A DNA stretch of 64,000 nt from Syngnathus acus. Taxonomy: Eukaryota > Chordata > Actinopteri > Syngnathiformes > Syngnathidae. Both the position numbers and the translations under genes were made by a program. The stretch's first letter is position 1, and every line of letters begins with the position of its first letter. This document shows positions 38,240-50,731 of this stretch, one piece after another. Where the stretch lies: assembly GCF_901709675.1 (NCBI RefSeq), contig NC_051088.1, positions 9,576,193 through 9,640,192 of the forward strand, read 5' to 3'. The notes under the pieces were generated by a model, which worked only from the letters and a program-made list of their open reading frames with translations, ran no database searches and was not told where the DNA came from.

Positions 38240-41200
38240 AAAGCAACATAAAATGTAAAAAAAGGGAGAAATTTGCACAGTGGTGCAAATGTCAAATTTT
38301 TATATTGAATCTCTTTGACCACAAGCAACACTGGCTGAAACAGATAAGACGGTGAGGAACTAGCTTGGTAAAAGTTCTTACCTGCAACGAGATACTTGTG
38401 GGCTTCCGTAGGCAAAGAGAAAGGGAGAAATGGGAGTTATTGGAAGTTCTTCAAAAAAATATGACTGAGGGTGTACAGGATGAGAATGAGACAGGATGTC
38501 AATGTCGAATGAGGCCACGTCGAATGATTGTGTCACTTGCTTTAAACGATGAGGTCAAAATCTGTTTAACTTTTCCAAAGTGTTGGTGGTTTGGTTTTGA
38601 TAGCTGCTGACATATTGCACCTGGAGCTAAACTGTTCCATATGTTTCCACTCAAGTGTGCGACCACCTTCAACACTGGAAACACGAATGGAAGGCCATCA
38701 AGCACTGCTTTATTTCCTTCAAACTTGCTGGAAAAAGAATTGAGAAAGTAATTGATAACTGATCAAATATCTGTTCCCAGAACTCTACAAAACACGGTTC
38801 TGTGTTTCCCATTTGTCATCAACAGCAATAAACCAACAATAAAATACACTTGTCCTTATAAGGTCAAATTCAACTGAGGCTGTGCACTTTGACCCAGCCC
38901 CCGAAAAGAAGCCACCGCCCTCCCAAACAAGAGTAGTTTTTCTGGAAGTTGTCCCAGGGTGGATATTAGCGCAATGTCCTCTGCTTCTCTGTTCACCCTC
39001 TTTACTTTCTCTCATTTTGCTTTCTCTGCTCTCTTCTTGATCCTCATTATTCCAAACCGGGGTCTCTAGGGGAGCAAACAGTCTATTATCCAAAGATGGA
39101 GCTTAAGACAACTTAAATCTCTGGAGGAGTGGCTATTTAGTCAAGTTGAAAGGGCCAAAGAGAAGCAGGGAGTGTGTGTCTGGCCTGCCGTTCCCATATC
39201 ACTTAGGCTAATGTGATTAAGGGGGAGCGAGGAGTAATGCTGGAAGTGGGGGGTGGTCCATTTAGCTCAGAGTGTGTTGCTTCCAACTGATTCATGTCAG
39301 GGAGAGTTGTGGCTATAGATCGAGAGAAGTGGCTGAGCTCAGGACTTCCTTTAGCGCAATCAAACAAAATAAATAAGCTCTGGGAAACAGTAAAGCTCAT
39401 CAAATAACGGTGCTGCCGCCCTTCAACGATGTTAGCATTTTCAGTAAGCTCATTTCATATATGAATCTGATGGCAAGACTGCATTAGGACACTGAAGGTA
39501 ATATGGACAAAAGCTGGATTTGAAACCAAAAATCCATCCTTTAGCTTTATTGGTTGGGCAAAAGGCCAAGAAGATGGGATAAATAACAAACAATGATGGG
39601 ACACTAACACAAACTACCCCAATTGCTGATTTGTTTCCATTTAAAAAACATTCCACCCATAATGAAAACTGGAAGGAGGAATAATCTGTTCCAAGGTCAA
39701 ACATCTGCCAACTTAAAAACTTTATTAACTGGACAGGCAAACTTTTGAGTTGAGCATTTCAGCATTCTTAGCTTTCAAAAATGATGAGTTAACCAGTGTC
39801 TTGACTGCAATAGCAAATCGCAATGTGCAAAACGTGTTGAAAGAAGGGAACTAATATAAACAAAAACTTGACCGCTAAATCAAAACTTTTCCTTTCCATA
39901 TTCACCTGAAATGTTTTCTATTGAGGCTCACTCTTCAAAAGAAAAACCACACACATGTTCAAACTGAAATTTGAAAGAGCTTCCAGTGTTAACGCTTGTC
40001 CTATTTTGTTAATTTCACAACAAATTGAGAGGATCAAGAGTGAGCAGTTTTCTCTCATTCATTGGGATTCCAGTCAAAATGTCTTTGTTAAAAGTTGTGT
40101 GCCGCAAAGGAAGGGGGTCTTTGTTTCCAAGTTCTGATTCAGGTTTACCACATGGAGCGAGCCCACTGAATACTGTCCCCCCCCTCAAAGAGACAGCCCC
40201 ACTCCCACTCTGTGGACATTCAAGGCAGGAAGAGAAATTTGTCATCCGTCCCGGTCTTTCTCATTACATTGTACACTTCCAGGACCTCCCTCACCTCACA
40301 CTAGTCAAGGGGAAATGATTTCTTGGCAGGATAGGATTTTTTTTTTTTTTTTTTTAAATAAGAATCATCCTGCCAACAACTGCATTTTTAATGTGTTAAA
40401 AATTTTAACAAGCTTGCAAGCCACCAAATCTCATCAGTCCTTTGTCATTGTCAACTGATGAGGATTGCTAATGGTGGATATCAATCCAAAGGATTAAGGC
40501 AGATTTAAAGTTGGCAAAGAGCTTCAGAGATGAGTGAGTCTGTGGGGGGCCGAGCACAAACAAGACCAATAACTGGGAAAACGGGGGTAAGTCTAAAGGG
40601 ACACTACCGCATTTTCTCACAGGCAGGACACAGAGTTGTAAAAGGTGCTATCAGTTTCCAGCTGTGAGGCATAGACAAGCCTTTCACTATATCTCAAGAA
40701 TAAATAGAAGCTAAGAAATAGGCCGGGGGGCAAGAGTAGGAGGAAGGGAGGGATGGGATTCTTGTGGTCCTTGTTTACTGCATGCAGCGCATCATTCAAG
40801 AGACACCAATTGCCGTGGTGGCCTTCACCAAAACATGACTTGCCGGAGGGGGCTGAAAAATAAAATATGCTGGTCGCTTTATCTCAGCGGATGGGGAATG
40901 GGGCGTTAACCGTGCTGGTACAATTTGGTTGCATTCATTTGTTATTTATTTTCATTTTTTTAATCAATTTAAGTTGACCAAAAACTACTTCATGTCAGAA
41001 CACCCTGGCCTAGAGTTTCTACACCGGTGCGGGCCAGCGATATTGTGATTTCGTATCAATAAATGTTTTTAGACAACTTATCTAAAGCATTGATGCATGC
41101 CACAGAAGTTTATGAGTTCTCACAAATCTGCCCGGATGGATTCAGCTTCTGGTTAGGGAGTGAGAGTTTGCCCTGATTTGACAAGAGGGTGAGAAACCTT

Positions 41201-44200
41201 CCTCCCACACGCACAGCTTGATGATGAGCAGGCAACTCCTCCGACAATCTACTTTCACTGTGTTGACGAGTTGAGAAGTGGGAGCTGCCGTGATAGGCCC
41301 AATGCGGCTGGTGGGACTGAGATGGTGAGAATCCAGAGGATGATTGCTTGCTTCCTCCTTTTCCTCCCAATGTTTTCCTCTCAAACTTTTAACGAAGTAA
41401 TAAGGAATGTCTTTGAGGTCATACTAACGGAATCAAATATTTGACTTTCTATCAGCTGTTAATTATGAACACGTTCAGCAAAGGGTGTGCCAAGACAAAC
41501 AAATGAAAATGCTTTATTCCGAAAAAAGGGCACAAATGGCTGTTGTGGAAAGGGGACTTGTTCCTTTCATTACAGGTGGACAAACCCGACCGATCAATTC
41601 AGACATGTTTGCTGCTTCCAAATATTCCATATTGCAATAAAGGCCTGGCAGGGACTCCAAAAGAGCAAGTTTTCCGCATTAACCTTGTCAAGCGTTCCAT
41701 GAAGCCAAAGAAGCATCGGAGGGCTTCACCAGAATTTATCATCTAATGCTGTAGTCCAGCACTAAATGCCAACTTGGCATGAGCAGCCTTTTCACAGGGT
41801 TTTGCAAGCAGATGTCATCAGTATGCTCAAAGTCAAACAGGCCCGTAGACTTTCGAAAAGCGCCATGATGCGGCCAGTGACATCACTGTGTGATCTCCAC
41901 CTAGGTATATGCTGTCCTATTATTTCTTGCTGTATTATGTTGGTCTTTTTTTCCCTAACGCATACAAAACACTTATTGTGTATTTAACGGCTCCTAAAGC
42001 GGTAAGAGGAAATCGCTTTAAAATTACATAATAAACAAGCTCATCAATTTGGTGAAGAAGAGAGACGGAGACGGATGATGTGGACCATCATCATCTATTA
42101 AGGTTTAATGATGAAAAGCACATTTGGGGAGGGCTGAAACTCTGAGCTCAAATGTCAGGCAAACACTTTGCTAGCATCATGAGGCGCGAGGCAGTTAATG
42201 ATCATGTCCTTGCTTGATGACATGCGCTGGCCTTTTAAAGATGGGGAATATTCTTAGTTTAGACATGCCTGCACACTAGAAGATCCATGCACTCTTAAGC
42301 GAGAGTAATAAAAGAACGTCAAGTGGTGAGGCAGTCAAGATGCATCAGGATAAAGGTCAGGCAAAGAAGGAGGAACACAAAAAGAAACCAACGTTGCTCT
42401 AAAGTAACACAACGGCTCATATAAAGCTGTTGCGCACAACTTTCAGTCAAAGTAAAAGCTTGAAAAAGGATCCTTCATATTTGCTCAAAAGACAACACTG
42501 GTGCCATTAATATCCATAAATGTCACACATTTCCCTAAAGTCGAGAAAGAGAGTGACGTTTGTGCAAAGCGGCGGTGTTTTGTTGTATTTTCTGTTTGGC
42601 TCGTTGAAGGCCAAGATAAAGGGCCTTGTGTAAAGGTTGCCATCCATCTTCATCCGCCTGGCATGTGCTTTATGTTTTTCTGCCCTCGACGTGTCTTTTT
42701 GTCTACTTCTTGTGTGTAATGCTGTGTGCGTGCGTGTGCGAGTGTGTCTGTGTGTAACATTGAGGTTAATGAAGTGTATGCAACACTTCCTCTTGGAATG
42801 AACAAAGCTTCATGAAGCAGACAACTGACTACACTTCCACTCCGATGAGGTAACACATACCTGAACACACATGGCGTACTTGAGGAAGCCATTCGTGTGC
42901 TCACATGACAGACCCTCAAACAATGTCTTGTTTTGACAACAGACAATGGATGATTTCGCCCCCAAAAAATCCATAAACTGAATGCCATGTAGAGTGGAAT
43001 AATTTGTTCCAAGATCAAGATCTCACTGTAATAAAATCTTTTTGAACTGTTAAATGCTTTAAGTAATATTTTACCATTCGTAATAGTTGTTCAAATGTAT
43101 GGAGAATTAAACCACAGAATCGGTCCAACTGCTCACGCCAGAAAAGATATCAGGAAGATGTTTTCAGAACAATACTATTTACTTAGTGGCATTAGAGGTA
43201 TTGCTGGATTAAACTAATTTGACAAGCATTTGTTTGAACTCTAAAATTTACCACCTAAGAAAATATTAATTAAATCCCAATTTCTGCTTTTGCATTGAAA
43301 TAATCACCGTCATCTTTTCTTTCTTTTGTGACACCCGTTGTAGACAGTTTGGTCAAGCGGCTTGCAACGGTCGCATTTCCGAGGGCCCGCCATGTTTTAG
43401 GACCTTACGCAGATCGCGACACATGGAGTGCTCCTTCGAAAGACATCAAATGCTGCCATCTGCTGTCCATAGTTGTTTTTTGTAACGTTCCCAAAAATCA
43501 TCCGAATTTGAACCAAGTCCAATTCAAAGCCTTAGTATACTGAATAATGTCGTGTCCCTTCTCCATTCAATGATGTCACTCGTGGCACTCTTTCCTATCT
43601 CTCACTGCGTCCTTGCCTCTCAACCTCCCACATAATTCAGGTCACCGGAAAAGCAATCGCCTTAAGTGTTCTAGCGGTCAAGAGCTGATGACAACACATG
43701 CAGCTTGAGTCATCTGGCTAAGGTAAGAAGACTATGAAGTCTATGACGCATACTAATGCTTCACATTACATAATTTAGCCATTTCACAGACGCTATATCA
43801 CAAATCGATTAAACATGATAGTAGTCGGATAATATTTTCCAACAGTGTTGACCTTTTTCAACGAGTTCATTACAGAAGAGTCAATGTGAAGCTTGAGGGT
43901 GTGGTGTGACAGTAAATCTGAAGAAAGGAACCTCTTGGACTCCTCCCAAAGAGGGGAATAAAATATATGCAATTAAATTCTGAAATACAAATGTGCATTT
44001 CTGCACACGACCAGCATTACCACCGCTTCCTTATCCTTTCTGTGCAAGTAAAAGGTGCTGCGATAAAGAAATTCATACTACCCAATACAGACAGATATTC
44101 TTGCCTTTCAGCTGAATCATTTGCTTTATTGTGGGTTACAATATCTCATTCATCCCTCTAATCATCTGTCACATTCCCAAACAGTAGTTGTCTTTACCCA

Positions 44201-45794
44201 AAGCAGGACCTCCATTATGGACAAGCCCCAGCAAAGCCCAGGTGAACAACTTTGAAGACCCAACAGGCCAGCGGTGTCATGCCTGAATAATAACACCACT
44301 GCGAGAGGATGTGACACCTTCATCAAGTGCTCGGCATAGGATTGTCCACAACTAAAACTTTGTTGAAACTAATCAGTTGTTTGAGGCTAGCGGTTACACT
44401 CTGCCTCCTGTCACCAACCGCCATATATCTTCGACAACATTCCAAACAGCACTACTAGAGAAAACCATGGATCGTAACCACAGGTGTAGTTTGACGGAGT
44501 GCACATTTGTAGACAGACCACAGAGCCATTTAACATCGTTTAGGTTCCCACAACACGGGCCAGGCCTCACACTAGTAAAATACCTTTGTTTTGTTTCTTA
44601 TTTCTTTGAGAGAACATCTGTAACCAAGCCATTTGGCTTCACATATAGGGCACATTATTCTAATCTTTAAGGTGAGATATTTGATGAGGGCGTAATTAGC
44701 CAAGCAGCAATCCTGACTGATGGAAGGTGACAACTGTGATAACTGCCGCAATGACATCACTGCTGCAAAACACCTCAACATCCTTAAAAACAGCTATTAA
44801 AGCTAACACTGGAGCCTAGCATGGCAGCTCCCGGGGCTAACTTTCCTAATCCCCTACTTAAATTCAGTCAGAGGTCCAAGTCAGCTTACTGTAGCGTGGC
44901 TATGGGAGCTCGTCAGCATATGCTGCGTACAGATAATTGGACCAAAACTGGAATGAAGGAGGATGGGTCTGGCACACAGGCCGCTGCACCCGCTTGCCCC
45001 AGTATTTTTGGGCTTCCCTCCATATCTACGTCACCAACTCCCATCCCACCAACAACCCCCTCTTCGCGCCCACTGGCATGTGTGCAGCCAACAATGGCCA
45101 CTTATGTTCCCACAGGGCAAGTAAAAGATGGTGCGAGGGCCCCACTCCAACGACATAGACACACACAAAAACTAACCTAATGAGTAAAACAGACTTGATG
45201 CACACGCAAACACGCATGTACACTTTAAACACACACGCATACACAAATAACAAACGCTCTTTGACAGGCGAACCCTTTTTTATAGCCTCAAATCATTGTT
45301 CACTGGCGGTGACATTGTGATGCAGGATGGTGAAGCAGCAAAAATGAGCAGGATGGTTGAAATCTCAGAAATGTGAAACGAGGTGCAAATGGGAAACGTG
45401 GAATTCATGGTGGAAATAGCAGTGAGTGTTTCAGACATCTGGTTTTGCGAGATGAGGATTTCAGTTACAGGTGGAAAATTTACAAGCTGCAATGACGTAC
45501 ATCAGAAAAAGATGTTACATATGACAGACAAGGAAAGATGAGTACAGACGTTTGATATCACTTTTTTCCAGACAGATACGCAACTCCTGAGTAAAAGAAC
45601 AAAAAAGTTGGCAAGGGGTGAGCATAACTCTGTAAAATACAACATTCTCTTTCTCAGTCGATGAAGGCAAGTAAATGTGTTAAAGTGTATGCATGAAATA
45701 CTATCAGGCAGAAAGTCGTGAAATGTAGAATTATTGGTTGCAACACACTAAGAATGCAAGGTAAGCGTTAATATGAACCTCATAAACATGCACA
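38240..45794. other. anonymous non-coding DNA with small simple repeats
   Basis: I find no supported gene. There is a poly(T) at about 40337-40355, GT/GC tracts at about 42722-42757 and CA-rich DNA at about 45155-45245. A plus-strand frame of 119 codons at 44821-45180 is Pro/Ser/Thr-rich, without a recognisable domain. A CAG|GTAAGA motif on the minus strand at 38382/38381 is discussed in the findings. Confidence 0.4.
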
Positions 45795-46089
45795 TACCGT
45801 ATTTTCCGCACTATAAGGCGCACCTTCAATGAATGGCTCATTTTAAAACTTTGTCCATATATAAGGCGCACCGGATTATAAGGCACACTTTCAATGAATG
45901 GCCCATTTTCAAACTTTGTCCATATATAAAGATATATACATTTGGCCTGCGGGCCGGACTTTGGACATGCCTGCTGTAGTGGCTCAATATTGGTCCATAT
46001 ATAAGGCGCACCTGATTATAAGGCGCACTGTCGGCTTTTGAGAAAATTGGAGGTTTTTAAGTGCGCCTTATAGTGCGGAAAATACGGTA
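45795..46089. mobile_element. palindromic MITE with 29-bp perfect inverted repeats and internal duplication
   Basis: The 295-bp element has ends TACCGTATTTTCCGCACTAT-AAGGCGCAC and the exact inverse, with TA at both extremities. Inside, a unit beginning TTCAATGAATGG and ending TTTGTCCATATATAA occurs at 45825 and again 65 bases later at 45890, with few differences. ATAAGGCGCACC-type motifs recur at least four times. A segment at about 45941-45977 (TTTGGCCTGCGGGCCGGACT, then TTGGACATGCCTGCTGTA) looks like a piece of a different fish repeat. It has no coding capacity. It is a sister family to the element at 24036-24208. Confidence 0.88.
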
Positions 46090-49000
46090 CCGTACTTTGA
46101 TAAATTGCCTCTTCAGTGGAATATGAGCGGATGAACAAGGTGGCAATTCACAGAATAAGGTTCTGTCAGCCTCGCATGGCGTTTACTCCTTGATAACAAT
46201 GACAAAATTGTGCCTTAAGTATCAGTGACTGGTATCGGCAGCCTTTGTGAGTACTTCATGGAGAGAAATAAGGCCCGATACTGAAACCTGGTACCAGTAC
46301 TTTGATTTGTTGCCTTTGTTTTACTGAATGGATGAATGGATTCATCAATAATTTTTCCATATCTTCATTGCTCCACCTCTATAATTCCGTCAGTTATTCC
46401 TTGCTATTATTTTGCCTGTCCCACAATGGGCTTTGTCTGTTTGTTGCGTTGGCACACACTTGAGAGAAATCGAGCATCTGTGTTGTGAATGAAGCCACTT
46501 TCCAGCTTGATTTTATCAAGCGACTTTTGAATTTAGGGCCGGTTTGAACAGATGGAGCGAAAGACAGAGATAGAGATGGACACAGAGCGAGAGCACCCGC
46601 AAGAATGTCAGTGCAGGCCGACACAGGATCAAAATGCTTGACATGATTCAACTTGTCTTTTCATGGGCTGCATCATTCCTTCCTGATGTCTCCACTCTCC
46701 TTAGCCGTGCCTCCCTCTCCCCCTCTCACTGTGCATCATTTTCTTCTCTCGCTATGAACCGAGAAAAGGAGGTCTGGGAAACGTCTCGTTTGGGAGGTTC
46801 GCTCATGCTGAGAAGGTGCAAAAGGTTTTGTGTGTGCGCGTACGTATGTGTAGCTTTTTGCCCTTGAATGGGCAGGAATGGACTGGCGCTATTGTCACAT
46901 GGAGGAGCTTAAGTTGCTCTCACAGAGAGTTCCACACACATACAGCCAAGTGCAGGGTGTCCCGGGTGCTTGCCACCGTGTGAGATCATCATGCCTCGGC
47001 ATTACACTGGCATGCATTTGACACACATGCATGCATATAAACACACAACACTCATGCTGGTTTCCAGATTCGTACCTTCTTACAAAAATCTAAATCTGAA
47101 CAAACAATTGTGGGCTTGTAAGTTCATTTTGGCCGATCAGAGTGATAATAAAGGTTGCACATTTTGATTGTCCCATTTCGAGATATATTATATGATGCTG
47201 CTTTTAATTGCTGCCAAATTGCACAGGAGGAAATTGACATGTATTACACATTATTGCAGATTAAGAACCCTTAGAAAACCAGACCATACATTTGATGTAG
47301 ATACCTTGATTAATAAACAAATACAAGTTGAACGCTCCACCTGCCATTTTTAGGGCACGGACTGCAAATGGGAATAACTCAAATTCCTTCCTCAGATGGT
47401 ATGGACCTAATCTTATTATCTGGAAGGATATGATTACTGCATTCCAGCCTCCTCCGCCCTCTCAGCGCCCTCCCTAGCTTTTTCTCTCACCAAGGTTTTG
47501 CCCCTTGAAATAAGAGTGCACATCTCAAGTTGTATCAAAATGCCATCAGGCATGACAACCTGTCACTGACCTCATTAGAACACAGTTCATGCATATTTCT
47601 GCTTGTTTTTTGTGGTTTCTTTTCCAAAAGGAGGATCCTCAAAAAGAGGTGTTCAGAGGAAGATGAAGAACATAAACCTAAGTTATGCTAAAATGTTACT
47701 TCAAACATTGGTGATATCGAGGGACTGGTTGAGTTAAAATAAAAAAAATAAAAACGATTTCCAGCTTCCTCCTCCAAGGAAACGCAAGGATGGAAGAGAT
47801 GGGGGCACCGCACAAAGTGACAAGAGGACCTCCCACTTTAAAGAGGCGCAGCAATGAGGCGTGACCGCTCCTCTGACAGGTGTTTTGTCTCGCTCGGTGC
47901 AATGTGCTGCGGCCACTTCCACTCAAATGCCACGCAGAAAAAGAGGGCCTTAATCTATGCGGCAAACACACTAGTGAAAAATGAGTGTCAATCAATGAGC
48001 CAGCCAGACAATGGCCTGGTAAAAAGGTCACTGAATCAAATGACGGCACTTCAAAGCCTTGATTTGTATTTCTTGTGGTTCAGGTGTGTTCATTCTCAAG
48101 ACCAGGCTGGAATTTAATCAGCAGAAATCTGCTGTAAGGCACAAAAAGAAAGTATTGAAATCCTCTTACAATGTACAAAGCCCCTACTGTGTTTTGGTGT
48201 TGCTGTGTAAGGTACTTCATCATTAACTCGCAGCCACTCTACCGCCCCAACAAAGATCTGAAAATACTTCAACATGAGAAACTTTGTAGAGTTGCCATCA
48301 TGATCCATGGTTTTGTTGACTTTGCTTTGTTAGATTTTGCTTGTCATGTTTTCCTTGTGTGATGTTTTTTATCGTCTTGAACCCTTTCTCGAACCAATGT
48401 CCTCAAGTGGTACGATGCCTCGCGAAGCTTCATCTCACCATCACGACTCATTAGGTTTTTCTTTCCACCTCATCATCCCAGTCCCTTGAGTTGACCAATC
48501 AGCAACCTCCAGCCACTTGCGTCAGGTCAAACAAAGTGTGCCTCGTTGTCTCATCAATTAGCTTGTCTTCTGTTGCCAGCGTTCTTTTTGTCTTTATCAG
48601 TTAATTCTGTCAAGATTCACAGTTTGCATGAAGGTGTTGGAAAAACAAATGGCGAGCCCAAGTGACGAGGTACATCTGGACAAGCCGTAATTTTCTGAAG
48701 GGAGCTGATCGAAACCAAAACCTAGCAAACAAGACGACATAACGAAATGGGCACAAACAAAACGTGAAAAAAATTAAACAAAATCAAATCCAAACCAAAT
48801 CCACAAAAACAAATTGTGCCATCTGTATCAGAAATTACAACTACGTCCACCCAATACAACCCTTCTCGAGACAGTTTAATAACATCTAAGTTTTAAAAAA
48901 AAAAAAGTCAAATATGCACAGCACTTGGATGCTCAAACAAAGCATTGTTGTTTGTTTTTGTCACAAGCTAGTCTGCTGGTTACAGCTGAAGAGCAGCTTG

Positions 49001-50380
49001 GCCGGGACTGCACTAGCAGAAAGGGAAGGAAGGGCAAGAGAGGCGAACACATAAAAGGACATCTCTGTCATCCGGATGCTTTAATGACAGACTGGAAAAG
49101 GCTTGTTTTGACTGAAGAGCTCTTTTAATATGCATAACAAAAGACATCCTTCAGAGACCTTCCCTGGCAACGGCGCTCCAGCCCTAAACCGAGTCTTGTT
49201 GCGGTCTGCCGCTATGTTTCATCGTGTCATCATCTGCCGCGGTTGAAAGCGTCATCAAAGTGGATGCGCCTTTAGCCCGACTAAAGCCATCTGCTCTTAG
49301 TGAAGCCCATTCAGAGGGTTGGAAATCGGTGTGCTTCACGCACAATGAGTTCTCAACAAAAGGGGTGCACAGTTCAACTGCTATGCCCACTGAAATTGGC
49401 AAATCAACCAACATCGCCCACTCACTGTACGCTTTAAAGCATCACTCATTGTTGTTTTTGAGCCTCTTTTCCGCAGAAATGCTGTCCGGTAGCCATCACG
49501 GAACACTGATGCCTTTTACACAAAATGACACGCGGCAACACGCCATCTCGCAATTAGATAATCAGACGTGTGACAGAATATTAGTAGGCAACTCAGTGCC
49601 TCAATTCCATTCAGTGATGTTTCTAACAGCGACCCATAAAATGGTGGGGAAAATATTGGCTTTGGCTGGTCGTGTTGATGGGGCTTTAGTTGATTGACGT
49701 ACAATGACAAGCCATTCCCATCGCAAATGGATGTGTTAAATGGATTTCATCATGACGGCACAGGTTTCGGAGTCAATGTAGAGGTACCACTCCACTGCAT
49801 TTGAAAGCAAACGGCACAATTCTGATTTTACAAAAAAAGGCCACCCGACCAATTCTTGTACGTCTCAATAGGCAAGGTGTCATGTGCAGCACGTGCTTAA
49901 AAGTCATCATCTTTCTCCAGAGGAGTGCCCCAATTTTACTGCAGATGGTTGGAGATTAGCCAAAAATCAATCTAGACTCCCTCAAATAAGAGCGGGACAG
50001 TTGGAATATTTTTCCTTGGTCTGGATGTGTTTAGGTCATAGGGTACAATATTTTGGTACAATATTATTATACATAATTTATAAAGATGTATGGCTCACAT
50101 TGACTGGGTATATTGGACGTGTTCGTTAGGCTGCAGTATCTTTGGCAGATATCGGATTTTTTTTGGTTCAGGGGATTAGGAACCTGAGGAATTTCTTGTG
50201 TATTTTTTCGCTTCACGCTTTCGTGACCCAAATCTAATTTGGGCTATATGAGCGTAAAAAAAATGTTATTGTGCCAGTTGAATCTTGTAGTGGAAATCCA
50301 GCCTCAGGCAGCCCATTTAAGGCAGTGTTTTACTGTATCATGACTGATTCCACAATTAGCAGTATGATACTAAAGTTGTT
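46090..50380. other. anonymous non-coding DNA
   Basis: I see no gene or mobile element. There is a poly(A) near 48895-48906. The open frame at 49224-49697 (157 codons, plus) has no known domain and no supporting signals. Confidence 0.4.
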
Positions 50381-50731
50381 CTGCGGACCGGACAGTGCGT
50401 AGCTGCTGTGCGTCTGGAGCGGATGGCGCGCTATCGGGCGGACCGGGCCATTGTACGAGGGGGAACATCGCGTGGAGGTGGACTGTGCGTCTACATCCGT
50501 GAAGAATGGTGCCGGGACTTTGTTGTGAGATGCCAGCACTGCTCGCCACTGGCGAAGTTTGTGATCTCCGGGCTGTTGGGGTCCTGAACTCTCTCCCCGT
50601 TGTTTTACTTGTGTGTTAATCGTGTGCTGTGTCTCGTCACCGTGGGATAGGGGGAACGGTATTTCGGTTTCTTTGTGTGTCCTAGCATGAAGGAATTGAC
50701 AATAAAGCTGATTCTGATTCTGATTCTGATT
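50381..50731 (+). mobile_element. LINE internal-deletion derivative: endonuclease piece fused to 3' end
   Basis: The left half encodes part of a LINE apurinic-like endonuclease, with YRADRA, SRGGGLCVYI and EEWCRDFVV matching the RADRD, SRGGGICFYI and RWCTDV blocks of L2/Rex1-type ORF2. Around 50555-50575 it jumps to the RT C-terminus: in another frame the bases read RAVGVLNSLP, the equivalent of QAVRILNSLP in the copy at 37893. The same 3' UTR follows, with CTCGTCACCGTGGGAT and ATTTCGGTTTCTTTGTGTGTCC, an AATAAAGCTG signal and TGATTC hexamers to 50731. All of the RT catalytic core is missing, and the fusion is out of frame with a TGA right after the junction. Confidence 0.88.

Noticed and set aside
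44821-45180. 119-codon Pro/Ser/Thr-rich plus frame
   Set aside because: No recognisable family, overlapping frames of similar size on the other strand, no splice signals.
49224-49697. 157-codon plus frame
   Set aside because: No known domain and no supporting exon signals; treated as chance.
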